A stretch of 64,000 bases of DNA from Bordetella petrii (lineage in GTDB: Bacteria; Pseudomonadota; Gammaproteobacteria; Burkholderiales; Burkholderiaceae_B). Numbering within the stretch: position 1 is the first letter of the stretch; every line of letters starts with the position of its first letter. The notes under the pieces were generated by a model. It searched no databases. It was given only the letters and a program-made list of their open reading frames with translations, and was not told the origin of the DNA. The stretch is from NCBI RefSeq assembly GCF_017356245.1, contig NZ_JAFMZZ010000001.1, positions 1,178,249-1,242,248 of the forward strand, in the 5' to 3' direction. Positions 52,789 through 61,291 of this stretch are shown here, piece after piece. The position numbers and the translations under genes were made by a program.

Positions 52789-54210
52789 ATGCCCGGCATG
52801 ACGCTATACGACAAACTGGTGGCCAGCCATGAAGTGGCCCGCATCGACGGCGAGCACGTGCTGCTGTATGTCGACCTGCACATCATGAACGAGTACACCA
52901 GCCCGCAGGCCTTCAGCGGCCTGGCCGCACGCGGCCGCCGCGTGCTGCGGCCCGGCCAGCAGATGGCGGTGGTGGACCACGTGATCCCCACTCATGCCGT
53001 GCCCGCCGCCGCGCGCGTGATCCAGGAGCCGGCCTCGTCGCTGCAGGCGCGCAACCTGAAGCGCAACTGCGACGAGCAGGGCATTGCGCTGTTCGACACC
53101 ACCGACCCGCTGCAGGGCATCGAGCACGTGGTGGCGCCCGAACACGGCATGATCCTGCCCGGCATGGTGGTGCTGTGCGGCGACAGCCACACCACCACTT
53201 ACGGCGCGCTGGGCGCGCTGGGCTTCGGCATCGGCACGTCCGAGGTCGAACACATCCTGGCCACGCAGGCGCTGGTGTACCGCGTGGCGCGCAACATGCG
53301 GGTGCGCGTCGACGGCAGCCTGCCGCTGGGCGTGTCGGCCAAAGACCTGGTGATCTACGTGGTGCACCGCCTGGGCACGCAGGGCGCGCGGGGCTATGCG
53401 GTGGAATACTGCGGGCAGGCGATCGACGCGCTGTCGGCCGAAGCCCGCATGACCCTGTGCAACATGACCGTCGAGGCCGGCGCGCGCGCCGCCTTGATCG
53501 CGCCCGACGACACCACGCGCCGCTATGTCGAGGCGCATGCCCCGCATCTGGCCGGCGCCGACCTGGAACTTGCGCGCGCCCACTGGCGCACGCTGTATTC
53601 CGATGCCGATGCGGGTTTCGAGCTCGAGCATGTTTTCGATGCGGCGTCGATCGCGCCGTTCGTGACCTGGGGCACCAGCCCGGACCAGGCCCTGCCGGTC
53701 GGCGGCGTCGTGCCCGACCCGGATGCCGAACCCGATGCTCTGGCGCGCATCGCTCTGCGCAAGGCGATTGACTACATCGGCCTGGCGCCGGGCACACCCA
53801 TTGCCGGCGTGCCGATCGACCGCGTGTTCATCGGTTCGTGCACCAACGGCCGCATCGAAGACCTGCGGGTGGTGGCCGGGCTGGTGCGCGGCCGCAAGGT
53901 GGCGCCGGGCGTGCGCGCCATGGTGGTGCCGGGCTCGGGCGCCGTGCGAGCGCAGGCCGAGGCCGAGGGCATCGCCGCCCAGCTGATCGAGGCCGGCTTC
54001 GAATGGCGCCAGCCGGGCTGTTCGATGTGCCTGGCCATGAACGACGACGTGCTGCGCCCCGGCGAGCGCTGCGCGTCTACCACCAACCGCAATTTCGAAG
54101 GCCGCCAGGGACGCGGCGGCCGCACGCACCTGATGAGCCCCGCCATGGCCGCCGCCGCCGCGCTGGCCGGCCGTATCGTCGATGCGCGCGCACTGGAGCA
54201 GGCCGCATGA
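52789..54210 (+). CDS. leuC: Isopropylmalate dehydratase-type large subunit (LeuC paralogue)
   Basis: Aconitase-superfamily [4Fe-4S] hydro-lyase subunit, 473 aa, with a GAGGAA site 9 nt before ATG 52789. Motifs: CGDSHTTTYGALGALGFGIGTSEVEHILATQ, FIGSCTNGRIEDL (first Cys ligand) and QPGCSMCLAMN (other two). It overlaps leuD by 4 nt. The operon lacks leuA and leuB and is linked to a Bug receptor and LysR, so it is likely a catabolic paralogue acting on a substituted malate or maleate rather than leucine synthesis. The symbol names the family, not the assigned substrate. Confidence 0.88.
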   Translation: MPGMTLYDKLVASHEVARIDGEHVLLYVDLHIMNEYTSPQAFSGLAARGRRVLRPGQQMAVVDHVIPTHAVPAAARVIQEPASSLQARNLKRNCDEQGIALFDTTDPLQGIEHVVAPEHGMILPGMVVLCGDSHTTTYGALGALGFGIGTSEVEHILATQALVYRVARNMRVRVDGSLPLGVSAKDLVIYVVHRLGTQGARGYAVEYCGQAIDALSAEARMTLCNMTVEAGARAALIAPDDTTRRYVEAHAPHLAGADLELARAHWRTLYSDADAGFELEHVFDAASIAPFVTWGTSPDQALPVGGVVPDPDAEPDALARIALRKAIDYIGLAPGTPIAGVPIDRVFIGSCTNGRIEDLRVVAGLVRGRKVAPGVRAMVVPGSGAVRAQAEAEGIAAQLIEAGFEWRQPGCSMCLAMNDDVLRPGERCASTTNRNFEGRQGRGGRTHLMSPAMAAAAALAGRIVDARALEQAA

Positions 54211-54857
54211 AACCGTCTTCCGTCATCGCCGGCATAGCCGCGCCGCTGCCCTACAGCAACCTGGACACCGACCAGATCATGCCCAAGCAGTTCCTGCGCA
54301 TTGTCGACAAGGCCGGGCTGGACCGTGGCCTGCTGTACGACCTGCGGTTCGACGAAGCCGGCCGGCCGCGCGCGGATTTCGTGCTGAACCAGCCGGCGTA
54401 CGCCGGGGCGTCCGTGCTGGTGGCGGGCCCGAATTTCGGCTGTGGATCCAGCCGCGAGCATGCCGTCTGGGGGCTGCAGCAGTTCGGCATCCGGGCCGTG
54501 ATCGCGCCGAGCTTCGGCGAGATTTTCTTTTTCAACGCGCTGAACAACGGGCTGCTGCTGGTGGCCCTGCCGGCTCCGCAGGTGGACGCGCTGCTGCAGC
54601 GGGTGTCCAATACCGCCAGCCCCCAGGTCCGGATCGACCTGCTGGCCGGCGCCGTGACGGCCGCCGATGGCTGGGCGGCGCCGTTCCAGTTGTCGGCCCG
54701 GCATCGCGACATGTTCGCCCACGGCCAGGACATGGTGGGGGCCTCGCTGCGGCAGCTCGACGAGATCGCCCGCTACGAGGCCGCGCACTGGGCCCGCCAT
54801 CCCTGGATGCGCGATGTGGCGCAGCGCGTGCGCGCGCGGCTGGACGCGGCGGGCTGA
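54207..54857 (+). CDS. leuD: Isopropylmalate dehydratase-type small subunit (LeuD paralogue)
   Basis: 216-aa swivel-domain subunit. It has the N-terminal YSNLDTDQIMPKQFLR, the substrate loop FGCGSSREHAVWGLQQFGIRAVIAPSFGEIFFFNALNNGLL, and the usual LeuD length. The ATGA overlap with leuC fits equimolar expression. The holoenzyme needs both subunits. See the large subunit for the suggested catabolic role. Confidence 0.9.
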   Translation: MKPSSVIAGIAAPLPYSNLDTDQIMPKQFLRIVDKAGLDRGLLYDLRFDEAGRPRADFVLNQPAYAGASVLVAGPNFGCGSSREHAVWGLQQFGIRAVIAPSFGEIFFFNALNNGLLLVALPAPQVDALLQRVSNTASPQVRIDLLAGAVTAADGWAAPFQLSARHRDMFAHGQDMVGASLRQLDEIARYEAAHWARHPWMRDVAQRVRARLDAAG

Positions 54858-54887
54858 CCGCGCGGGCCTCATTCAAGGGAGTGCATT

Positions 54888-55772
54888 TTGACCGATACGC
54901 TGTTCGATTTGCCGCTGCAAACTTTCCAGGTCAACGGAACCCGCATCGCCACCCGCGTGCAGGGCTCGGGGCCGCCCTTGCTGCTGCTGCACGGGCATCC
55001 GCAGACCCACGCCATCTGGCACCGGGTGTGGCCCGGGCTGACGCGCTACCGCACCTGCGTCGCCGCCGACCTGCGCGGCTACGGCGACAGCGGCAAGCCG
55101 GCGGCATCGGCAGATCACGCGGCGCATTCCAAGCGCGAAATGGCGCGCGACATGGCCGCGCTGATGACCGCGCTGGGCTTCGACACTTTCGACGTGCTGG
55201 CGCACGACCGCGGCGCGCGGGTGGCGCATCGCCTGGCGCTGGACCATGCGCGGCGCGTCGGGCGCCTGATGCTGCTGGACATCGCCCCCACGCTCGACAT
55301 GTACGAGGGCACCACGCGCGCGTTCGCCCAGGCGTACTACCACTGGTTCTGGCTGATCCAGCCGGCGCCGCTGCCCGAGACCATGATCGGGCGCGACCCG
55401 GCGTTTTATGTGCGTTCGGTGATGGGCGGCCGGCCGGGCGGGCTGGCCCTGTTCGCGCCGCGGGCCCTGGCCGAATACGAACGCTGCGCCGGCCTGCCCG
55501 GCTGGCCCACCGGCATCTGCGAAGACTACCGGGCTTCGGCCACCATCGACCTGGAGCATGACCGCGCCGGCCGGCTGGGCGGCGAGCGGCTGCGCCAGCC
55601 GCTGCGGGTGTTTTGGGGCGAGCGCGGCGCCGTGGGGCGCAATTTCGACGTGCTGGGCCTGTGGCGCGCGGTGGCCGACGACGTGGCGGGCCGGGCCTTG
55701 CCGGGCGCGCACTACTTGGCTGAAGAGGTGCCCGAACTGGTGCTGCAAGAGGCGACCAAACTGTTTGGCTGA
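54888..55772 (+). CDS. Alpha/beta hydrolase resembling fluoroacetate dehalogenase
   Basis: 294-aa hydrolase with LLLLHGHPQTHAIWHRVWPGL and an Asp nucleophile rather than Ser, in AHDRGARVAHRL. Residues that serve fluoroacetate dehalogenase are all present: Asp107, Arg108, Arg111, the acid Asp131, His152-Trp153 and Tyr214 for halide, and His275. So dehalogenation of a haloacid is chemically plausible, although related epoxide hydrolases also share Asp. It ends the Bug-LeuCD operon. Confidence 0.8.
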   Translation: MTDTLFDLPLQTFQVNGTRIATRVQGSGPPLLLLHGHPQTHAIWHRVWPGLTRYRTCVAADLRGYGDSGKPAASADHAAHSKREMARDMAALMTALGFDTFDVLAHDRGARVAHRLALDHARRVGRLMLLDIAPTLDMYEGTTRAFAQAYYHWFWLIQPAPLPETMIGRDPAFYVRSVMGGRPGGLALFAPRALAEYERCAGLPGWPTGICEDYRASATIDLEHDRAGRLGGERLRQPLRVFWGERGAVGRNFDVLGLWRAVADDVAGRALPGAHYLAEEVPELVLQEATKLFG

Positions 55773-55847
55773 CGGCGGCCCGCGCTATCCGTTCTGCCAG
55801 CAGGGCCATCTAAAAAGGGACGCACTAGCGGTGGTAAGCTGCGCCGC

Positions 55848-56096
55848 ATGAGCAGCAACACCCAAGCAAAGGGCGGCAGCATGCCCGATTCGATTTGCGC
55901 CGACGCGGCGCAGCAAGCCTTCACCGCCACCGATTCGCCCTGCGTGGCGGTCTGCTCGACCTTGTTCGACGAAATCTGCCGCGGCTGCGGCCGCACCGCA
56001 ATGGAAGTGTCCAACTGGGTGTTCATGACCGACGAAGAAAAACAGGTCGTCTGGCAGCGCATCCGGGCCCAGGGGTATCCGCGGCGCAAGGGGTGA
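55848..56096 (+). CDS. DUF1289-family small cysteine protein
   Basis: 82-aa cytoplasmic protein with SPCVAVCSTLFDEICRGCGRTAMEVSNW, where four cysteines in a CX3C...CX2C layout should bind zinc or an Fe-S cluster. WVFMTDEEKQVVWQRI follows, typical of DUF1289. Function unknown. A strong terminator follows at 56185. Confidence 0.88.
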   Translation: MSSNTQAKGGSMPDSICADAAQQAFTATDSPCVAVCSTLFDEICRGCGRTAMEVSNWVFMTDEEKQVVWQRIRAQGYPRRKG

Positions 56097-56184
56097 GGCG
56101 GGCGTTTTCATCCCGCACCACTCTGGCGCGGATGCCGTGGCCTGATCAGAATAATCGTTGATTTGAGGCTCTGGCCGCGAGGTT

Positions 56185-56209
56185 CGTGCCAGAAGGGGCA
56201 CGGTTTTTT
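56185..56209 (+). terminator. Rho-independent terminator after DUF1289 gene
   Basis: A CGTGCC/GGCACG stem with a 6-nt loop is followed by GTTTTTT. It insulates the downstream toxin-antitoxin region. Confidence 0.88.
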
Positions 56210-56210
56210 C

Positions 56211-56229
56211 TATACCACTAAGTGGTATA
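56211..56229. promoter_or_regulatory. Antitoxin operator and promoter
   Basis: A perfect 19-bp palindrome TATACCACT-A-AGTGGTATA whose right arm overlaps a TATAAT -10 at 56226-56231. Such operators autoregulate RelE/HigB toxin-antitoxin operons. Confidence 0.75.
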
Positions 56230-56253
56230 ATTCATCTACCATCATCCTTCACA

Positions 56254-56482
56254 ATGCGCATCGGCCTGCCAGGGCGAGGGAAACGGGGGTGGTGCGCGCA
56301 CACTGGTGGCATACCGTCTGAATGACCGAGCGGTTTTTGTGTACGGATTTGCCAAAAGCGAGCGTGCGAGCATTAGCAACAGAGAACTCAAGGCGTTGAA
56401 GCAATTAGTTCAGGTGCAATTGAGATTGACCCCGGCACAATTGCAGCTTGCGTTGCAGCAGGGAGTCTTGATCGAGGTATGA
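56254..56482 (+). pseudogene. Decayed RelE/HigB-type toxin remnant
   Basis: Only the C-terminal part of a toxin (family length about 120 aa) remains. It reads RIGLPGRGKRG in one frame, then shifts at a run of five G (56285-56289) to GARTLVAYRLNDRAVFVYGFAKSERA and ends ALQQGVLIEV at TGA 56480-56482. Removing one G would rejoin the frames. The N-terminal half, which should follow the operator, is absent: only 25 nt separate the operator from this remnant. It is therefore 5'-deleted and frameshifted, so toxin activity is unlikely. It is followed by an intact antitoxin gene. Confidence 0.75.
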
Positions 56483-56483
56483 C

Positions 56484-56789
56484 GTGGCCAGCCGGTTATT
56501 GAAGACGCTACATGAGACGGCCCAGGATTTCGCCGACATCGGTTTGATCGATGCGCAGACCATGCGGGAGTTCGACGCCACCTGCCTACCGCCCATCAAA
56601 GAGTACACGGCCGCTGATATCAAGCAGTTGCGGTTGCGCTGCCACGCCAGCCAGGCCGTTTTCGCCGCTTATCTGAATACCAGTCCGTCGACCATACAAA
56701 AATGGGAGCGGGGCGACAAACACCCCAATGGGCCTTCGCTGAAGCTGCTGAATCTGGTGGAACGCAAGGGCCTGGCGGTACTGGCCTGA
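56484..56789 (+). CDS. HigA-like antitoxin with helix-turn-helix
   Basis: 101-aa XRE-type DNA-binding protein, GTG start 56484, 1 nt after the toxin stop. The N-terminal helix (RLLKTLHETAQDFADIGLIDAQTMREF) is the family's toxin-neutralising part. The helix-turn-helix is LRLRCHASQAVFAAYLNTSPSTIQKWERG. Since the toxin is broken, this is an orphan antitoxin that can still bind the upstream operator. It may neutralise toxins from related loci. Confidence 0.85.
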   Translation: MASRLLKTLHETAQDFADIGLIDAQTMREFDATCLPPIKEYTAADIKQLRLRCHASQAVFAAYLNTSPSTIQKWERGDKHPNGPSLKLLNLVERKGLAVLA

Positions 56790-56904
56790 TATCTCCAGGC
56801 CAGGCGCGGCCTTGTCCCGCTCCTGTCACATTTCTGTCTTGGTCCGGTCACATCGCGCAGGCTAAATCCCGCTATTGCCCACGCTTCCGTCCCGGAGAAC
56901 CCGC

Positions 56905-57957
56905 ATGCGCATCGTGCTTGTCACCGACGCCTGGCCGCCGCAGGTCAATGGCGTGGTTCGCACCTGGACCACCATGCAGCGCCTGCTGACGCTGTGGGGC
57001 CATGAGCTCATCGTGGTCAGCCCGAACGGCGCGCGCACCGTGCCGGCGCCGTCCGAGCCGGAACTGCGGCTGTGCCTGACGCCGGGCCGGCAGTTGCGGC
57101 GGGTGCTGGGCGACACGGTGCCCGACGCGCTGCATATCGCCACCGAAGGGCCGCTGGGCCTGGCGGCCCGCCGCATGGCGCTGCGCCGGGGCTGGCGCTT
57201 CACCACTTCGTTCCACACCCTGTTTCCCGATTACCTGCAGGCCCGCATGGGCATTCCGGCGTCGCTGCCCTGGCGATACATGCGCTGGTTCCACCGGCCG
57301 TCGGCCTGCGTGCTGGTGCCCACCCCCACCGTGCGCAACATCGTGGCGGCGCGGGGCCTGGCGAATCTGCGGGTGTGGTCGCGCGGCGTCGATGCCGCGC
57401 ATTTCCGCCCGGGCCCGCGCGATGCGTTTCCCGACCTGCCGCGGCCCATCTTCCTGAGCGTGGGCCGCGTGGCGCGCGAGAAGAACCTGGACGCCTTCCT
57501 GTCGCTGGACCTGCCCGGCAGCAAGGTGGTGGTGGGCGCCGGGCCCGACGAGGCGCGCCTGCGCAAGGCGTACCCGCAAGCGCACTTCACCGGCATGCAG
57601 GCCGACGACAAGCTGCCGGCCTACTATTCGGCCGCCGATGTGTTCGTGTTTCCCAGCCTGACCGATACCTTCGGGCTGGTGATGCTGGAAGCCATGGCCT
57701 GCGGCACTCCTGTGGCGGCTTTCCATACCGAGGCCCCGCTGGCCGTAATCGAGGCCGGCTCTACCGGCTTCGTCAACGACGACCTGGGCATGGCCTGCCG
57801 CCAGGCGCTGGAACTGGACCGCGCCGGCGTGCGCGAAGGCGCGCTCAAGCGCACCTGGGAAAAGATCGCGCATGACCTGCTGGCCGCCCTGGTGCCGTTG
57901 ACACCGGCCAGGGCGGCCGACTGGCCTACCGCAGCAGGTTCGGCAACCACAGCGTGA
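56905..57957 (+). CDS. GT4 glycosyltransferase (GDP-mannose-type, SqdX/MgtA-like)
   Basis: 350-aa GT-B enzyme from ATG 56905 with a CGGAG site before it. The N-terminus MRIVLVTDAWPPQVNGVVRT is the mark of GDP-mannose-dependent and sulfoquinovosyl-type transferases, and TSFHTLFPDYL is a conserved loop. The C-terminal domain holds FVFPSLTDTFGLVMLEAMACGTPVAAF with the EX7E motif. It may glycosylate diacylglycerol. Its 3' end overlaps dctM by 32 nt in the convergent orientation. Confidence 0.85.
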   Translation: MRIVLVTDAWPPQVNGVVRTWTTMQRLLTLWGHELIVVSPNGARTVPAPSEPELRLCLTPGRQLRRVLGDTVPDALHIATEGPLGLAARRMALRRGWRFTTSFHTLFPDYLQARMGIPASLPWRYMRWFHRPSACVLVPTPTVRNIVAARGLANLRVWSRGVDAAHFRPGPRDAFPDLPRPIFLSVGRVAREKNLDAFLSLDLPGSKVVVGAGPDEARLRKAYPQAHFTGMQADDKLPAYYSAADVFVFPSLTDTFGLVMLEAMACGTPVAAFHTEAPLAVIEAGSTGFVNDDLGMACRQALELDRAGVREGALKRTWEKIAHDLLAALVPLTPARAADWPTAAGSATTA

Positions 57958-59548
57958 TTTCGGGCACGTAGGTGATCAGCAGCATGAAGCCGATCATCGA
58001 CAGCAGCCAGGGAGCCACGGCCACGGTGAGCTCGGTGATGCCCATGCGCGTGATGCCGCTGGCCACGTAGAGGTTCAGGCCCACCGGCGGGTGGCACATC
58101 CCCACTTCCATGTTGATCACGATCAGGATGCCGAAGTGGATGGGATCGATGCCCAGCTTCTGCGCCACCGGGAACAGAATGGGCGCCATGATCAGCACGA
58201 TGGAAGAGGGCTCCATCACGTTGCCGGCCAACAGCAGCAGCACGTTGACCACCAGCAGGAAGGCGATCGGCCCCAGCCCCTGCGCCAGGATCCAGCTGGC
58301 CATCAGCTGCGGAATGTTCTCGGACGTCATCAGGAACGAGAACAGCACCGCGTTGGTGATGATGTACAGCAGCATGGCGCTCATGCTGGCCGAATCCAGC
58401 AGCACCTTGGGGATCTTCTTCAGGGGCATGTCGCGGTACACGAATACCGACACGAAGAACGCGTACACGGCGCTCATGGCGGCGGCTTCGGTGGGCGTGA
58501 ACACCCCCGCATAGATGCCGCCCATCACCACCACGATCAGCAGCAGGCCCCACACGCTTTCCCAGTACGTGCTCCAGACGCGCTGGGCCTCGAAGCGCAG
58601 CAGCACGGGGTGCCTGAAACCGCGGCCCAGCCGGTAGGCCGCGTACAGCCACACCAGCGAGATGATCACGCCGAACAGGCCGATGCCGTCGGCGACGTCG
58701 GGCGCCGCGTAAGACAGCACGGCATACAGCAGCCCGATCAGCACGGCGGCCGGCACGGTGGTGAACAGCACGCACAGCAGCAGGCCCCACAGCGCATGCG
58801 CGGTGGCGGCGGCCGTGCCGTGCTGTTCGAACTCGCGGAAGCGCGGGTAGTTGTTGCGCCGCGCGATGAACCAGGTGACGAAGCCGAGCAGCAGCGCCAG
58901 CAGAATGCCGGGCACCACGCCGGCGATGAACAGATCGCCCACCGAGGTGTTGGTGGACACCGAATACAGCACCATCACGATCGACGGCGGGATCAGGATG
59001 CCCAGCGAGCCCGAGGTGGTGATGATGCCGGCGCCGAAGCGGTTGGGGAAGCCCTGGCGCACCATGGCCGGCAGGATGATCGAGCCGATGGCCATCACCG
59101 TGGCCGGGCTGGAGCCCGAGATCGCCGCGAACAGCGCGCAGGCCAGCACGCCGGCCAGCCCCAGGCCGCCATGCAGGTGGCCGACGATGCTGGTGGCGAA
59201 GTTGATCATGCGGCGCGCCACCCCGCCGTGGGTCAGGAAGCCGCCGGCCAGGATGAAGAACGGGATCGCCATGATCTCGAAGTTCTCGATGCCCGTGAAC
59301 AGCTTCATGGCCACCGACTGCGTGGGCACGTCGGTCATGGTGAACAGGTACGTCAGCACCGTCAGGCCCAGCGCGATCGACACGGGCATGCCGGTGAGCA
59401 GCAGCACGATCAGCAGGCAGAAGATGAAGGCCGTCTTGCCGAACGCGAACAGCAGGCCGCCCAGCACCAGTGCCAGGATGATGAAGATGATGCGCGTGGT
59501 GCGCGGGCTGCCCTGGGCGGGCACCAACAGGGGCGAAGTGGCGCTCAT
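57926..59548 (-). CDS. dctM: TRAP transporter large permease DctM
   Basis: 540-aa membrane subunit of a C4-dicarboxylate TRAP transporter, with 12 or more helices. The start is ATG 59548 (MSATSPLLVPAQG), with an ATGA overlap with dctQ. It is longer than the common 425-aa DctM: a hydrophilic insertion around residues 240-330 (RFREFEQHGTAAATA and later RLGRGFRHPVL) accounts for the excess. Conserved cores are IPFFILAGGFLTHGG, AISGSSPATVMAIGS and MEVGMCHPPVGLNLYV. It uses the sodium gradient for uptake. Confidence 0.92.
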   Translation of the reverse strand: MSATSPLLVPAQGSPRTTRIIFIILALVLGGLLFAFGKTAFIFCLLIVLLLTGMPVSIALGLTVLTYLFTMTDVPTQSVAMKLFTGIENFEIMAIPFFILAGGFLTHGGVARRMINFATSIVGHLHGGLGLAGVLACALFAAISGSSPATVMAIGSIILPAMVRQGFPNRFGAGIITTSGSLGILIPPSIVMVLYSVSTNTSVGDLFIAGVVPGILLALLLGFVTWFIARRNNYPRFREFEQHGTAAATAHALWGLLLCVLFTTVPAAVLIGLLYAVLSYAAPDVADGIGLFGVIISLVWLYAAYRLGRGFRHPVLLRFEAQRVWSTYWESVWGLLLIVVVMGGIYAGVFTPTEAAAMSAVYAFFVSVFVYRDMPLKKIPKVLLDSASMSAMLLYIITNAVLFSFLMTSENIPQLMASWILAQGLGPIAFLLVVNVLLLLAGNVMEPSSIVLIMAPILFPVAQKLGIDPIHFGILIVINMEVGMCHPPVGLNLYVASGITRMGITELTVAVAPWLLSMIGFMLLITYVPEITLWLPNLLR

Positions 59549-60117
59549 GCGTGGGCTCCGGGTGCGTTGGCGTCGGGTTCGTCCAGGCCCTCGACCTGGG
59601 AATGGTCGTGCTTGGGCAGGTCGCCGTGCTTCAGGAAGTGCACGCACACTTGCAGGAAGCGGAAGCACATCAGGTACGAGCCCAGCGGCACGCACAGGAA
59701 GACGATCCAGCGCGGCACTTCCAGGTCGGGCGAAACCTGGGTGGTTTGTGACAGGGCCCACACGAACTGGGCGCCCAGCGTGCCCACCACGCCGGTGAAC
59801 AGCGCGCCGGCCAGCAGGCCCGCCACGATGTACACCTTGCGCGTTTCGGGCCGCAGGCGGTTGATCATGACGTCCACGCCAACGTGGATGCCGGTGCGCA
59901 CGCCGTAGGCGGCGCCGAATTTCGCCATCCAGACGAACATGTAGATGCACAGTTCCTGGGCCCAGCTGACGTCCATGGACAGCAGCCAGTCTTGCAGGGC
60001 GGGCAGGTTGACGCCGGAGGCGTAGCGGTGCAGCACCGCCAGGAAGACGATCAGCGTGGCAGCTCCCATCAGGAAGCTGATCAGCCATTCTTCCAGGTGA
60101 TCGAGCAGTTTCATCAT
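59545..60117 (-). CDS. dctQ: TRAP transporter small permease DctQ
   Basis: 190-aa, four-helix membrane subunit. Helices fall near residues 12-30, 50-66, 90-108 and 132-152, with WAQELCIYMFVWMAKFGAAYGVRTGIHVGVDVMI as the family core (E..Y...W...G). The C-terminal tail is hydrophilic with His. It lies between dctP and dctM. A 26-bp perfect palindrome separates it from dctP. Confidence 0.92.
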   Translation of the reverse strand: MMKLLDHLEEWLISFLMGAATLIVFLAVLHRYASGVNLPALQDWLLSMDVSWAQELCIYMFVWMAKFGAAYGVRTGIHVGVDVMINRLRPETRKVYIVAGLLAGALFTGVVGTLGAQFVWALSQTTQVSPDLEVPRWIVFLCVPLGSYLMCFRFLQVCVHFLKHGDLPKHDHSQVEGLDEPDANAPGAHA

Positions 60118-60203
60118 GGCTTGGGGGGCGTATGGCGGCGGCCGGGCAGGGCCAGGACGGCGCGCGGCGCGAGAGAAAGATCAGGGCCGCAAGGCGGCAG
60201 GGC

Positions 60204-60229
60204 TGCCGCGGCCGGAACCGGCCGCGGCA
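60204..60229. other. 26-bp perfect palindrome between dctP and dctQ
   Basis: Arms TGCCGCGGCCGG and CCGGCCGCGGCA are complementary over 12 bp with an AA loop. It lies 6 nt after the dctP stop in the minus-strand operon. Such hairpins often protect the upstream mRNA or reduce read-through, so DctP would exceed the permeases. Confidence 0.8.
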
Positions 60230-60235
60230 TGCGGA

Positions 60236-61240
60236 TTACATCGTGTTGCCGGTGGCCTGGTAGATGGCCTGGATCAGGTCTTTGCCGATGCGGCTTTCCT
60301 GCTGCTTGTGGACCTTGGACAGGGCCTTTTTCCAGTCGGCCTTTTGTTCGGGCGTCAGGGTGATGAACTCGGTCTTGCCGGCGGCCTTGATTTTTTCAAG
60401 GGCGTCGTCGTTTTCTTTCTTGGCGATTTCGTTGCCGTAGGTGGTGGCATCGCGCATGGCGCCTTCGAGCGTGGTGCGGATATCGGAAGGCAGGCCTTCC
60501 CAGAACTTCTTGTTCACGATCACCGCATAGCCGATATAGCCATGGTTGGACAGCGTCAGGTACTTCTGCACTTCGTTCATGCGCTGCGTGTAGACGTTGG
60601 ACGGCGTGTTTTCGGTGCCGTCGACCACGCCGGTCTGCAGGGCCTGGTAGACCTCGGAGAACGCCATCACTTGCGGAATGGCGCCCAGCGCCCGGAACTG
60701 GGCATCCAGCACCTTGGACGACTGGATGCGCATCTTCTGGCCGCGGAAATCGGCCGGCTCGCGCAGCGGCTTGTTGTCGGTCATGACCTTGAAGCCGTTG
60801 TCCCAGAAGGCCAGGCCGATGATGCCCTTGGAATCGAGCTTGGCCATCAGCTGCTTGCCCACCGGGCCTTCGGTGACCTTGTGCAGTTCGTCGTAGCTGT
60901 CGAACATGTAGGGCAGGTCGAAAACTTCGAATTCGCGCACGCCCAGCGGGCCGAACTTGGCCAGCGACGGCGCCAGCATCTGCACCGAGCCCAGCTGCAG
61001 GGCTTCAAGCTCTTCTTTGTCTTTGTACAGCTGGCTATTGGGGTAGACCTCGACCTTGACGCGGCCATGGGTGCGTTCTTCAGCCAGCTTCTTGAACTGT
61101 TCGGCCGCCTTGCCCTTGGGGGTGTCGGTGGCCACGACGTGGCTGAACTTGATGATGATGGGCTCTTCGGCGGCCAGGGCCGTGCCCGTGATGCCGGCAG
61201 TGGACAGGCACAGGCCGGCGATGAAAAATCGCATCCGCAT
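60236..61240 (-). CDS. dctP: TRAP transporter solute-binding protein DctP
   Basis: 334-aa periplasmic receptor with signal peptide (1-23, ALA-AEE) behind an AAGGAG site. It has IIIKFSHVVATDTPKGKAAEQF and KMRIQSSKVLDAQFRALGAIPQVMAFSEVYQALQTGVVDGTENTPSNVY, with the arginine (KMRIQ) that binds a carboxylate. So the ligand is a dicarboxylate or similar acid. First gene of dctPQM, divergent from the sensor kinase. Confidence 0.94.
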   Translation of the reverse strand: MRMRFFIAGLCLSTAGITGTALAAEEPIIIKFSHVVATDTPKGKAAEQFKKLAEERTHGRVKVEVYPNSQLYKDKEELEALQLGSVQMLAPSLAKFGPLGVREFEVFDLPYMFDSYDELHKVTEGPVGKQLMAKLDSKGIIGLAFWDNGFKVMTDNKPLREPADFRGQKMRIQSSKVLDAQFRALGAIPQVMAFSEVYQALQTGVVDGTENTPSNVYTQRMNEVQKYLTLSNHGYIGYAVIVNKKFWEGLPSDIRTTLEGAMRDATTYGNEIAKKENDDALEKIKAAGKTEFITLTPEQKADWKKALSKVHKQQESRIGKDLIQAIYQATGNTM

Positions 61241-61291
61241 GGGGTCTCCTTGTGTAAAGTCTTGGCTTGTCTAGGCTGAGGCCTTTATTGG

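Noticed and set aside
58091..59908. A 605-aa His/Gln-rich plus-strand frame
   Set aside because: It is fully antisense to dctM and dctQ, whose domains are unmistakable.
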